Shown one piece after another: positions 52,191 to 60,941 of a stretch of 64,000 nt of DNA (position 1 is its first letter; each line of letters begins with the position of its first letter). The notes under the pieces were generated by a model. That model worked only from the letters and a program-made list of their open reading frames with translations. It did no database searches and was not told the origin of the DNA. The stretch is from Lentibacter sp. XHP0401 (GTDB lineage Bacteria; Pseudomonadota; Alphaproteobacteria; Rhodobacterales; Rhodobacteraceae), in the NCBI RefSeq assembly GCF_025751535.1, contig NZ_JAOWLC010000008.1, forward strand, positions 154,216 to 218,215. Reading direction: 5' to 3'. The position numbers and the translations under genes are program-made.

Positions 52191-53480
52191 ATGACACTTG
52201 CAGACCGATTGAGTGAAGAAATCGCCGCACGGCGGGATGACCTTGTTTCTTTGTGTCAGGACCTCATAAAAATTCCGACTTTGAATCCGCCGGGAGAGAA
52301 CTATCGCGAGATATGTGACTATCTTGACCGCCGTTTGTTAAAGAAAGGTTTCCACACGGAACTGATCCGCGCGAAGGGGGCGATTGGGGATACCGAGAAG
52401 TATCCGCGCTGGAACCTTGTGGCCCGCAAAGAGGGCAAGCGCGCTGGCGAGTGTGTTCACTTCAACTCTCATATCGATGTGGTCGAAGTGGGCCGCGGCT
52501 GGACGACCGACCCTTTTGGCGGTGAAGTCATCGACGGGAAAATCTATGGACGCGGCGCCTGTGATATGAAGGGCGGGCTGGCGGCGAGCATTATCGCGGC
52601 AGAGGCATTCATCGCCGTTTGCCCTGATTTTGCAGGGGCGATCGAGATATCCGGCACGGCAGACGAGGAGTCTGGCGGCTTTGGCGGCGTGGCGTATCTG
52701 GCGGAAAAGGGCTTCTTTAACCCCGAAAAAGTGCAGCATGTGATCATCCCCGAGCCGCTCAACAAGGACCGTATTTGCCTTGGCCACAGGGGTGTCTGGT
52801 GGGCCGAGATCGAGACATACGGCGAGATTGCCCATGGCTCCATGCCCTTCCTCGGCGATTGTGCTGTGCGGCATATGGGGGCGGTTGTGAGCGAGATGGA
52901 ACGCTCGCTTTTCCCTGCTTTGGCGCGGAAGCGCACAGATATGCCTGTTGTGCCTGAAGGAGCAAAACAAAGCACGATGAATATCAACTCCATCCATGGT
53001 GGCGAGGAGGAGCAAGAGGAAGATTATACTGGTTTACCAAGCCCTTGCGTGCCTGACTCCTGCCGTATGGTTATCGACAGACGCTTCCTTATCGAGGAGG
53101 ATATTGACGAGGTGCAGGAGGAGATTCACGGGCTTTTGCGGCATGTGCAATCGGAGCGGGAGAACTTCACCTTTAATGTGCGCGAGTTGCAGCGGGTCTT
53201 GCCGACGATGACGGAAAAGAGCGCGCCTGTGGTGCAATCTGTGGCGAAAGCGATCAGCGAAATTATGGGGAAAGAGGCGGATTATGTAATCTCGCCAGGG
53301 ACCTACGACCAGAAGCACATTGACCGTATCGGGCGGCTGAAGAACTGTATTGCCTATGGCCCCGGGATTCTGGATCTGGCCCATAAACCTGACGAATATG
53401 TCGGAATTGACGACATGGTAGAGAGCGCGCAGGTGATGGCGCGCAGCCTTTTGGAGCTGCTCGACGGGCGTGAAAGTTAA
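52191..53480 (+). CDS. M20/ArgE-DapE family metallo-amidohydrolase
   Basis: 429 residues. A cocatalytic zinc amidohydrolase: HFNSHIDVVEVGRGW (H-x-D, ~90-97), YGRGACDMKGGLAA (~118-131, metal Asp), and TADEESGGFGG (~157, catalytic and metal Glu). The dimerisation lid domain is central (~190-310). In sequence style it belongs to the acetylornithine deacetylase/succinyl-diaminopimelate desuccinylase group, but the family also cleaves N-acyl amino acids and dipeptides. The peptide ABC transporter that follows on the same strand suggests it may process an imported amide. AGGAGG is 6 bases before ATG. Confidence 0.87.
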   Translation: MTLADRLSEEIAARRDDLVSLCQDLIKIPTLNPPGENYREICDYLDRRLLKKGFHTELIRAKGAIGDTEKYPRWNLVARKEGKRAGECVHFNSHIDVVEVGRGWTTDPFGGEVIDGKIYGRGACDMKGGLAASIIAAEAFIAVCPDFAGAIEISGTADEESGGFGGVAYLAEKGFFNPEKVQHVIIPEPLNKDRICLGHRGVWWAEIETYGEIAHGSMPFLGDCAVRHMGAVVSEMERSLFPALARKRTDMPVVPEGAKQSTMNINSIHGGEEEQEEDYTGLPSPCVPDSCRMVIDRRFLIEEDIDEVQEEIHGLLRHVQSERENFTFNVRELQRVLPTMTEKSAPVVQSVAKAISEIMGKEADYVISPGTYDQKHIDRIGRLKNCIAYGPGILDLAHKPDEYVGIDDMVESAQVMARSLLELLDGRES

Positions 53481-53602
53481 CCCAGCGAACCGCTTGGTTA
53501 ACGGGGGCGAAAAGCAGCTGATTCCAGGGGGGTGTTATGCGTGCACCGGGCGTGCACAACCCGTGCACCGCCTAAAACAGGGGTTTGTTAACGGAAATTA
53601 AC
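53476..53602 (+). repeat. Composite GTGCAC-triplet element, copy C
   Basis: It starts at the stop of the M20 gene. GTTAACCCAGCG (53476-53487) pairs with CGCTTGGTTAAC (53491-53502), 11 of 12 bases. Then CAGGGGGGTG (53525-53534), three GTGCAC at 53541, 53552 and 53563 (exact 11-bp period), and GTTAACGGAAATTAAC (53587-53602), identical to copy A. Two further GTGCAC follow at 53631 and 53644 outside the phased array. It occupies the gap ahead of the peptide-binding protein gene, which explains most of this 271-base gene-free stretch. Confidence 0.8.
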
Positions 53603-53751
53603 TTAATGTGGCGGGCGACAGCCATGTGAGGTGCACAATGAATGTGCACCCTACGGGGCGATTTGGAAAATGCGCTTGAATACTCGCCACATTCGGGGGC
53701 AAACTTCTTTCAAGCGGGTCGAAGGTTGGCCTGACCAAAGGGAGAGACGGT

Positions 53752-55227
53752 ATGAAACTCATGAAATTTGCGACTGTGAGCGCGTTGGCGATGATGGTGG
53801 CGGGCGGGGCCATGGCGAAGAGCGATATCACGCTCGCGCTCCAGCTTGAGCCGCCGCATCTTGACCCGACGAGCGCGGCTGCGGGCGCGATTGACAGCGT
53901 GCTTTATTCCAACGTGTTCGAAGGGCTGACGCGGTTTGCTTCGGATGGTTCCATCATCCCCGGTCTTGCGCAGAGCTGGGAGGTTTCCGAGGACGGGCTG
54001 ACCTATACCTTCAAGCTGGCCGAGGGGGTGACTTTCCATGACGGGACCACGATGGACGCGGAGGATGTGAAATTCAGCCTCGACCGTGCGCGCGCAGAGG
54101 ACAGCGCCAACGCGCAGAAGGTGCTGTTTGCGAGTATTGCCGATGTTGAAGCCGTGGACGCCACCACCGTGAAGATTACGCTGAGTGCGCCGAACGGCTC
54201 GCTTCTTTTCAATCTTGCTTGGGGGGATGCCGTTATTGTGGCGCCCGAGAGCATTGAGAACATCACGCAGATGCCGGTTGGCACTGGCGCTTTCAAGTTT
54301 ACCAACTGGGTGCAGGGCGACAATATTGTGTTGGAGCGCAACCCCGATTATTGGGGCACGCCTGCCAAGCTTGATAAGGTGACGTTCAAGTTTATCGCCG
54401 ATCCGACCGCCGGCTTTGCCGCTGTGATGGCCGAAGATGTGGATGTGTTTTCGGGCTATCCTGCGCCCGAGAATGTGCCGCAGTTTGAGGCGGACCCGCG
54501 CTTTCAGGTGATTGTCGGCAACACCGAAGGCGAGACCATTCTGGCGATGAACAACAAGCTTGCGCCGTTTGATGACGTGCGCGTGCGCGAGGCGGTGAGC
54601 CATGCGATTGACCGTCAGGCCATTATCGACGGGGCGATGTTTGGCCTCGGCACGCCGATCGGCACGCATTTTGCGCCGCATAACCCTGATTATGTCGATC
54701 TGACGGCAGACAGCGCCTATGACCCCGAAAAGGCGAAAGCCCTGCTGGCGGAAGCGGGTTTTGCGGACGGGTTCACCACCACGCTGAAGCTGCCGCCGCC
54801 CTCTTATGCACGCCGTGGCGGAGAGATTATTGCCGCCCAGCTGCGGGATGTGGGTATCCAGACCGAGATCAGCAATCTGGAGTGGGCGCAGTGGCTCGAA
54901 GAAGTGTTCAAGGGCAAGGACTTTGGCCTGACGATTGTGAGCCATACCGAACCGATGGACATCGGGATTTATGCGCGGCCTGATTATTACTTCCAGTATG
55001 ATGACGCGGATTTCCAGGCGATGAACGCGGAACTTGAGGCCGAGGCCGACCCGGCAAAGCGCACAGCCATTCTGGACAAGATGCAGCGCAAGATTGCGGG
55101 CGATTATGTGAACGGCTACCTCTTCCAGCTGGCTGTGCCGACGATTGCCAAGGCCGGTGTTGTGGGCCTTTGGGAGAATGCGCCGACGCAAGCCAACGAC
55201 ATGACAGGCGTGTATTGGGCTGAGTGA
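53752..55227 (+). CDS. Peptide ABC transporter substrate-binding protein (family 5)
   Basis: 491 residues with a signal peptide (MKLMKFATVSALAMMVAGGAMA). Mature part: ITLALQLEPPHLDPTSAAAG, FEGLTRFASDGSIIPGLAQSW, and LERNPDYWG (~190) are SBP_bac_5 hallmarks; VREAVSHAIDRQAIIDG follows. A DppA/OppA/NikA-type periplasmic receptor for dipeptides or other short ligands. GGGAGAG lies 6 bases before ATG. It is the first gene of the transporter operon; the 3'-end hairpin element copy 5 behind it fits differential expression of receptor and permease. Confidence 0.9.
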   Translation: MKLMKFATVSALAMMVAGGAMAKSDITLALQLEPPHLDPTSAAAGAIDSVLYSNVFEGLTRFASDGSIIPGLAQSWEVSEDGLTYTFKLAEGVTFHDGTTMDAEDVKFSLDRARAEDSANAQKVLFASIADVEAVDATTVKITLSAPNGSLLFNLAWGDAVIVAPESIENITQMPVGTGAFKFTNWVQGDNIVLERNPDYWGTPAKLDKVTFKFIADPTAGFAAVMAEDVDVFSGYPAPENVPQFEADPRFQVIVGNTEGETILAMNNKLAPFDDVRVREAVSHAIDRQAIIDGAMFGLGTPIGTHFAPHNPDYVDLTADSAYDPEKAKALLAEAGFADGFTTTLKLPPPSYARRGGEIIAAQLRDVGIQTEISNLEWAQWLEEVFKGKDFGLTIVSHTEPMDIGIYARPDYYFQYDDADFQAMNAELEAEADPAKRTAILDKMQRKIAGDYVNGYLFQLAVPTIAKAGVVGLWENAPTQANDMTGVYWAE

Positions 55228-55239
55228 AACGATTTGATG

Positions 55240-55310
55240 TCTCGCCGGCGGCAGCACGCTTTGAAGCGGCGGATGCCTCCGGCGGGGATATTTTTGGCAA
55301 AAAGAAAGAC
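55240..55310 (+). repeat. 3'-end hairpin element, copy 5
   Basis: Between the binding-protein and permease genes: CGCCGG (55243-55248) can pair with CCGGCG (55279-55284), followed by the core GGGGATATTTTTGGC (55284-55298) and AAAAAGAAAG. An intra-operon position, sense to the binding-protein gene. Confidence 0.65.
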
Positions 55311-55341
55311 CGGGTGAGACGCGGATGAGCAGGCGGGGCGT

Positions 55342-56289
55342 ATGCTGAGATTTGTTCTGAAGCGCTTGCTTTCGCTTGTGATCTCGCTGGCTGTGGCGAG
55401 TGTTGTGATCTTTCTGTTTGTCGAGGTCGTGCCCGGCGACCCTGCGGCTTATATGCTTGGCATGAATGCGCAGGAAGATACGCTTGCGGCGTTGCGTGAG
55501 CAGCTTGGGCTGAACGGGACATTGGTTGAGCGCTATCTGAGCTGGATTGGCGGGATGCTGCGGGGCGACTTCGGGACGTCTTACACCTATCGCACGCCTG
55601 TGGCCGAGATGATTGGCGAGCGGATATGGATATCTCTGCCGCTGGCTGTATATGCTCTGACGCTTTCAACGCTGATTGCTTTTCCTGCGGGAATTTGGGC
55701 GGCGAGCAAGCGCGGCAGCCTCGCGGATGTGCTCGTGATGGGGTTCACCCAGCTTGGCGTGGCGATTCCGAACTTCTGGTTTGCGATGCTGATGGTGCTG
55801 CTGTTCGCGATCAACCTGCGCTGGTTTAGCGCGGGCGGGTTTGCGGGCTGGGACGCGGGTTTTTTGCCCGCGATGAAGAGCCTGACGCTGCCTGCCGTGG
55901 CGCTGGCGCTTCCGCAGGCGAGTATTCTGGCGCGGGTGATGCGCTCGTCATTGCTTGATACGTTGGGGGAGGACTATATCCGCACGGCACGGGCCAAGGG
56001 GCTGAGCCGCAGGCAGGCATTGTGGCGGCATGCGTTGCGCAATGCTTTGATCCCTGTTCTGACGATCATCGGCTTGCAGTTTTCCTTCCTTCTGGCGGGG
56101 GCGATTATCATTGAAAATGTGTTCTTCCTGCCCGGTCTCGGGCGGATGGTGTTCCAATCCATCGCGGCGCGGGATTTGATTGTGGTTGAAAGCGTGGTGA
56201 TGCTTTTGGTTTTTGCCGTGATTCTGGTGAACTTTTTGGTGGATGTGGCTTATGCCGTTGTCGATCCGCGTTTGAGGGTGAAGGCATGA
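55342..56289 (+). CDS. Dipeptide/oligopeptide ABC transporter permease (DppB type)
   Basis: 315 residues with six hydrophobic segments. MLRFVLKRLLSLVISLAVASVVIF is the common DppB first helix (MLR-x-x-x-KR-L). EVVPGDPAAYMLGMNA precedes the second helix. The EAA loop ARAKGLSRRQALWRHALRNAL (~216-236) contacts the ATPase domains. GCGGGGCGT precedes ATG. It overlaps the next permease by four bases, forming the heterodimer channel with it. Confidence 0.9.
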   Translation: MLRFVLKRLLSLVISLAVASVVIFLFVEVVPGDPAAYMLGMNAQEDTLAALREQLGLNGTLVERYLSWIGGMLRGDFGTSYTYRTPVAEMIGERIWISLPLAVYALTLSTLIAFPAGIWAASKRGSLADVLVMGFTQLGVAIPNFWFAMLMVLLFAINLRWFSAGGFAGWDAGFLPAMKSLTLPAVALALPQASILARVMRSSLLDTLGEDYIRTARAKGLSRRQALWRHALRNALIPVLTIIGLQFSFLLAGAIIIENVFFLPGLGRMVFQSIAARDLIVVESVVMLLVFAVILVNFLVDVAYAVVDPRLRVKA

Positions 56290-57101
56290 ACCGTTCGCTC
56301 ATCCTCGGCGCGTTGCTTTCGGCGGTTTTTGTCATCGCGGCTCTCGTGAGTTTTGTCTGGACGCCTCATGACGTGTTGGGGCTGGATATCCCCAACAAGC
56401 TCAAGGAACCGGGCGGCGCGCATCTGTTCGGGACCGACCATTTCGGGCGCGATATTTTCAGCATGGTCATGGTTGGCGCACGCACCTCGATTGCTGTGGC
56501 TGTTGTGGCCGTGGGCATCGGGATGCTGCTTGGTGTGCCGCTGGGCCTTGCGGCGGCAGCGCGGACGGGGACGCTTCTGGACGAGGTGATCATGCGCGGG
56601 AATGACCTGGTGTTTGCGTTTCCAAGTCTTTTGATCGCGATTATGATCACCGCTGTATTCGGGGCGAGTGCGGTGAATGCGATTATTGCCATCGGGATAT
56701 TCAACATCCCTGTCTTTGCGCGGCTGGTGCGCGGGGCCAGCTTGAGCCTCTGGACGCGGGATTATGTGCTGGCGGCAAGAGTCTCGGGCAAGGGGGCGGC
56801 GCGGATCAGCTTCGAGCATATTTTGCCGAACCTGACAAACTTGCTGATTGTGCAGGGAACGATCCAGTTTTCACTCGGCATCCTTGCGGAGGCGGGGCTG
56901 AGCTATGTGGGCCTTGGTGCGCAACCGCCGACACCGAGCTGGGGCAGGATGCTGGCGGAGAGCCAGACGATGTTCAGCTTCAAGCCGCATCTGGCGATTT
57001 TTCCGGGGCTGGCGATTTTGCTGACGGTTCTGGGGTTGAACCTGATGGGCGACGGCTTGCGCGACTGGCTTGACCCGCGCTTGCGGAGGACGAAGAGATG
57101 A
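56286..57101 (+). CDS. Dipeptide/oligopeptide ABC transporter permease (DppC type)
   Basis: 271 residues. One helix near the N-terminus (ILGALLSAVFVIAALVSFVW) and then the DppC domain: LFGTDHFGRDIFSMVMVGART (~57-77, the conserved GTD-x-x-GRD), five further helices and the EAA loop ARVSGKGAARISFEHILPNL. GLSYVGLGAQPPTPSWGRML is also characteristic of DppC. The start and stop overlap the neighbouring permease and ATPase genes by four bases each. Confidence 0.9.
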   Translation: MNRSLILGALLSAVFVIAALVSFVWTPHDVLGLDIPNKLKEPGGAHLFGTDHFGRDIFSMVMVGARTSIAVAVVAVGIGMLLGVPLGLAAAARTGTLLDEVIMRGNDLVFAFPSLLIAIMITAVFGASAVNAIIAIGIFNIPVFARLVRGASLSLWTRDYVLAARVSGKGAARISFEHILPNLTNLLIVQGTIQFSLGILAEAGLSYVGLGAQPPTPSWGRMLAESQTMFSFKPHLAIFPGLAILLTVLGLNLMGDGLRDWLDPRLRRTKR

Positions 57102-58690
57102 GCCTTTTGCAGGTTGAGAACCTCAATATGAACATTCACGGCATTCCGATTTTGCGGAATGTTTCGTTTGGTGTGAAAGCGGGCGAGATCCTTGGAGTGA
57201 TTGGCGAGAGCGGCTCCGGAAAATCCATGACGGCGCTTGCGGTGATGCAGCTTTTGCCCGTGGGGTCTGTGGCTACGGGGCGGGTGAGTCTGAACGGCCA
57301 CGAGATGCTGGAGCTTGATGAAGAGGCGCTGTGCAAGCTGCGTGGCAACGAGGTCGGCATGGTGTTTCAGGAGCCGATGACGGCGCTGAACCCGATCCAG
57401 ACGATTGGCCGTCAGGTGGCGGAGACGATCCTTATTCATGAGAATGTGAGCCGCCGCGAGGCTATGGCGCGCGCGGCGGAGGCGCTCAGGCGCTGTGAGC
57501 TGCCGCAGGAGCGTTTTCCGCTCAGTCGCTATCCGCACGAGCTTTCCGGCGGGCAGCGGCAGCGGGTTGTGATTGCCATGGCGATTGCTTTGCAGCCGAA
57601 ACTTCTGATTGCCGACGAGCCGACAACGGCGCTTGATGTGACAACGCAGGCCGAGGTTTTGCGGCTGCTCAAGCGGCTGGCGCAGGAAGACGGAATGGGG
57701 CTTTTGCTGATCACCCATGACCTTGCTGTGGTGGCGGATATGGCCGACCGGATTGTGATTATGCGCAAAGGAGAGGTTGTGGAAAGCGGGCCTTGCCCTG
57801 CGATTTTTTCAACCATGGAGCACCCCTATTCGCTGGCTTTGCTGGAAGCCTCGGACCACCAGCCCGAACGGGCCGGGCATGTTTTTGACGCGCCTCTCTT
57901 GAGCGTGCGGGATGTGGTGCGGGACTATGCTTTGCCGCGCGAAAGCCTGTTTGGCGGGGCAAAGCACTTTCGCGCTGTAAAGGGCGTGAGCTTTGACATT
58001 CGCCGTGGTGAAAGCCTTGGGCTTGTGGGCGAAAGCGGCTGCGGGAAAAGCACGCTGACGCGGGCCATTCTGGGGCTGGAAGAGGTGCAGGGCGGGGAAA
58101 TTTTGCTGGATGGCGAACCTGTGTTCAGCGGCAAGCGACCCAACCGCGCGGTGCGGCGCAAGATGCATGTGGTGTTTCAGGACCCCTACGGGAGCTTTAA
58201 CCCGCGCTGGAAAGTGAGCCGACTGGTTGCCGAACCGTTTCACTTGCTGGACGCGCCGCCCGAGGGGCGGGAGCGGGAGGCGGCCATTATCGGTGCGCTT
58301 GAAAAGGTGGGCTTGGGCGCTGAAGATGCGGACAAGTATATCCACGAGTTTTCTGGCGGGCAGCGCCAGCGGATTGCGATTGCGCGGGCGCTGATTATCA
58401 AGCCGGAGTTGATTATTCTCGATGAGGCGGTGTCTGCGCTGGATGTGAGCATTCGTGCGCAGATACTCGACCTGTTGGCCGATTTGGGCACACGCTTCGG
58501 GCTGACCTATTTGTTTATTTCCCATGATCTCAGTGTCGTGAAAAACGTGACGGACCGCTGCCTTGTGATGCAGGCGGGAGAGATTGTGGAAGAGGGCGTA
58601 ACCGATGATATATTCGAGCGCCCGCAGCATCCTTATACCAAGGAGCTGATTGGCGCTGTCCCGCAGCTTCCCGAAAAGCGACAGGCGTGA
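57098..58690 (+). CDS. Fused dipeptide ABC transporter ATPase (DppD-DppF type)
   Basis: 530 residues with two nucleotide-binding domains. Domain 1 (~1-265): [41 protein letters not shown]. Domain 2 (~275-530): [41 protein letters not shown] (here DEAVSALD in place of the more common DEPVSALD). The same fused form as YejF at 24392-25999 but a separate lineage. It provides ATP hydrolysis for the two permeases. Last gene of the operon. Confidence 0.92.
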   Translation: MSLLQVENLNMNIHGIPILRNVSFGVKAGEILGVIGESGSGKSMTALAVMQLLPVGSVATGRVSLNGHEMLELDEEALCKLRGNEVGMVFQEPMTALNPIQTIGRQVAETILIHENVSRREAMARAAEALRRCELPQERFPLSRYPHELSGGQRQRVVIAMAIALQPKLLIADEPTTALDVTTQAEVLRLLKRLAQEDGMGLLLITHDLAVVADMADRIVIMRKGEVVESGPCPAIFSTMEHPYSLALLEASDHQPERAGHVFDAPLLSVRDVVRDYALPRESLFGGAKHFRAVKGVSFDIRRGESLGLVGESGCGKSTLTRAILGLEEVQGGEILLDGEPVFSGKRPNRAVRRKMHVVFQDPYGSFNPRWKVSRLVAEPFHLLDAPPEGREREAAIIGALEKVGLGAEDADKYIHEFSGGQRQRIAIARALIIKPELIILDEAVSALDVSIRAQILDLLADLGTRFGLTYLFISHDLSVVKNVTDRCLVMQAGEIVEEGVTDDIFERPQHPYTKELIGAVPQLPEKRQA

Positions 58691-58767
58691 GCACGCTTGC
58701 CCGGCGATTTGGTGCTTTTCATTAAGTGCGATGCGGGTGATGCTTGGCGCTTGATGGAAAAGGACAA

Positions 58768-59550
58768 ATGATGCGCAAACTACTCCTCGTCGGACTTATG
58801 ATGCTTGGGCTGGCTGTGTTGCCAGCACCGCCCGCGCAAGCTGCGCCGGAAAAGGCGGAGATTGTGCGTATTCTGGGCGAGATTCACACGCTTCCCGGGA
58901 TGCGGGACTCATTGGAGCGAAACGGTTTCACGGGTGAAAACCTTGAGCTGGCGGTGCGCCAGATCGGAATAATGCTGGGCGATCGCCAGATTGCCAACCA
59001 TATTGCAGAGCGCATTCTTGCGGCAGGGCGGGGTGATTTTGTAAACGCGCAGGCAGCGCAGGGGTTGATCCAGCCGTTGCTGTCGCGCGGCATGGGCCAT
59101 TTGAGCGAGCGTGAACTTGGCTATTTTTATCAGGTTGAAACGACCGTTTTGAAGGCTATGACGAAGCGCGATTGCGGGCTTTCCTTTCGCAACCGTCTGC
59201 CGCCGGACGAACTTGCGCGGCGGACAGCAAAAGTTGCCGCGCGGCTGAACGCGCCTGCGCTGAAGGAGTATTACCGTATCCAGTATAAGGCGGCGAAGCT
59301 GGGTGTGACGCGGGGGCCCAAGGTGCTTTCGGATGCGCTGCGCGAGCGGGTGGCGACACGGCTGAATGTGGCGCTGAACGAGGCGGCGGAAGCCACGCCC
59401 GAGGGGCGGGCGGCGATGAAGGCTTTTGCCCGCCTTGAGAGCGTGGGCAACCCGGCGGCCTGCGATGCAGGGCTGTTTTTTATGGATGTGGTGATGAACA
59501 TGGATGCGGCGGCGCGCCACGAGACATTTCTGGTTTTGTCAGAGCAGTGA
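58768..59550 (+). CDS. Secreted protein of unknown function
   Basis: About 260 residues. A signal peptide (MMRKLLLVGLMMLGLAVLPAPPAQA) is followed by a mostly alpha-helical mature chain without a family I can name. Two cysteines, in KRDCGLSFR (~140) and PAACDAGLF (~236), could form a disulfide. The segment RQIGIMLGDRQIANHIAERILAAGRGDF and the EYYRIQYKAAKLGVTRG region are the most conserved-looking parts. Probably periplasmic. ATG 58768 is chosen with AAGGA 6 bases upstream. It follows the transporter ATPase by 77 bases and may be transcribed separately. Confidence 0.6.
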   Translation: MMRKLLLVGLMMLGLAVLPAPPAQAAPEKAEIVRILGEIHTLPGMRDSLERNGFTGENLELAVRQIGIMLGDRQIANHIAERILAAGRGDFVNAQAAQGLIQPLLSRGMGHLSERELGYFYQVETTVLKAMTKRDCGLSFRNRLPPDELARRTAKVAARLNAPALKEYYRIQYKAAKLGVTRGPKVLSDALRERVATRLNVALNEAAEATPEGRAAMKAFARLESVGNPAACDAGLFFMDVVMNMDAAARHETFLVLSEQ

Positions 59551-59600
59551 TAGAGGCTTGCCATGTGGTGTGAGGGGAAACATGGGTGACTTGATTTCGC

Positions 59601-59692
59601 CGCAGGCTTCGCCTGCGGCGACCTGTGCGAGAGGGGCTTTGCCCCCCTCGCGCTCCCCCCAGGATATTTTTGGCAAGAAAAAGCCGGAAGGG
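59601..59692 (+). repeat. 3'-end hairpin element, copy 6
   Basis: Behind the secreted protein gene: hairpin CGCAGGC/GCCTGCG (59601-59617), hairpin GAGGGGC/GCCCCCCTC (59629-59650), and the core AGGATATTTTTGGC with AAGAAAAA (59661-59682). Sense to the upstream gene; it fills most of the 150-base gap. Confidence 0.75.
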
Positions 59693-59700
59693 CGTGAGAC

Positions 59701-60879
59701 ATGCGCGTTGATTTGATTTTGCTGTGTTTTGCTTATGTTTTGAGCCAGTTTTATCGCGCATTTCTGGCGGTATTGACCGAGGTTCTGGAGCGCGATGTGG
59801 GCGCGACACCTGAAGACCTTGCAATGGCCTCGGGGCTTTGGTTTCTGGCGTTTGCGGCGATGCAGATTCCTGTGGGCGCAGCTTTGGACAGGGTGGGCCC
59901 GCGACGCACGGCCTCTGTGTTGCTGTTGGTTGGCGGCGGGGGCGGTGCGGTTGTGTTTGCTATGGCCACGGTGCCTGCGCATATTTCGATTGCGATGTTG
60001 CTGATCGGGGTGGGCTGTTCGCCAGTTCTCATGGCGTCTTACTATATTTTTGCGCGAACCTATTCCGCTGCTGTGTTTGCCACATTGGCAGCTGTTATTC
60101 TGGGGGTTGGTTCTGTTGGGAACCTTGCCTCGGCTTTGCCGACGACACTGGCTGTCGAGGCCTTTGGCTGGCGGTCAGTGGTTTGGTTTACGGCCGGAGT
60201 GAGTGTGATTACGGCGTTGGGGCTGTTTTTTATTGTGCGTGATCCAGAGCGGGTTGTGAGTGATGTGAAGGGCTCGGTTCTGGACTTGCTCAGGATGCCT
60301 GCGCTTTGGTTGATCTTTCCGCTGATGGCGTTTCAATATGCACCGGCTGCGGGCGCGCGGGGGCTGTGGATCGGGCCGTATTTGCGCGATATTTTTGGCG
60401 CGGATAATGCGCTTGTCGGGCAAATTACGCTTTTGATGGGTGCGGCGATGATTGCCGGGACGTTTGCCTACGGGCCGCTTGACCGCCTGCTGGGCACGCG
60501 AAAGTGGGTGATTTTTGGCGGCAACATCCTGTCGATGGCGGCGTGTTTCTGGCTTGGACTGACGAGTGTTGAAAGCCTTTGGCTGGCGGTGGCGCTGTTT
60601 GGGGCGATCGGCTTTTTCGGGGCGTCTTTCCCGATGATGATGGCGCATGGGCGCGCGTTTTATCCGCCTCATCTTGTCGGGCGCGGGGTGACGCTTATGA
60701 ACCTGTTTGCCATCGGGGGTGTCGGGATCATGCAGATGCTTGCCGGAGGGCTTTACGGGCGCGTGGCCGCTCATGCGGTGAGCCCGGCCGAGCCGTATCA
60801 GGCGCTTTTTGTCTTTTATGGCGCACTTGTGGCGCTTGGGCTGGTTATTTACCTCTTTGCGCGCGAGCGGACCGACTAG
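59701..60879 (+). CDS. MFS transporter
   Basis: 392 residues with about twelve hydrophobic segments and no large soluble domain. The loop between helices 2 and 3 reads VGAALDRVGPRRTASV, an MFS D-R-x-G-x-R motif, and the sixth-seventh helix loop is short (DPERVVSDVKGSVLDLLRM). The N-terminal DLILLCFAYVLSQFYRAFLAVL and SGLWFLAFAAMQIPVGAALD are reminiscent of the nitrate/nitrite-like or glucarate branch, which is not decisive. Substrate unknown. It lies between a secreted unknown protein and asd, with no clear operon partner. Confidence 0.8.
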   Translation: MRVDLILLCFAYVLSQFYRAFLAVLTEVLERDVGATPEDLAMASGLWFLAFAAMQIPVGAALDRVGPRRTASVLLLVGGGGGAVVFAMATVPAHISIAMLLIGVGCSPVLMASYYIFARTYSAAVFATLAAVILGVGSVGNLASALPTTLAVEAFGWRSVVWFTAGVSVITALGLFFIVRDPERVVSDVKGSVLDLLRMPALWLIFPLMAFQYAPAAGARGLWIGPYLRDIFGADNALVGQITLLMGAAMIAGTFAYGPLDRLLGTRKWVIFGGNILSMAACFWLGLTSVESLWLAVALFGAIGFFGASFPMMMAHGRAFYPPHLVGRGVTLMNLFAIGGVGIMQMLAGGLYGRVAAHAVSPAEPYQALFVFYGALVALGLVIYLFARERTD

Positions 60880-60941
60880 CTCTTTATTCTGGATGCGGGC
60901 TGCGCTATTGGGCATCGTCCTAGACATAAGGAGTCTTTTTG

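Noticed and set aside
53710..55257. 515-codon minus-strand open frame
   Set aside because: Lies fully antisense to the peptide-binding protein gene; composition is His/Arg rich, as expected from the reverse of a GC-rich gene.
24392..58690. The two fused peptide ATPases as a recent duplication
   Set aside because: They share architecture only; sequence between motifs differs and each sits in its own family-typical operon.
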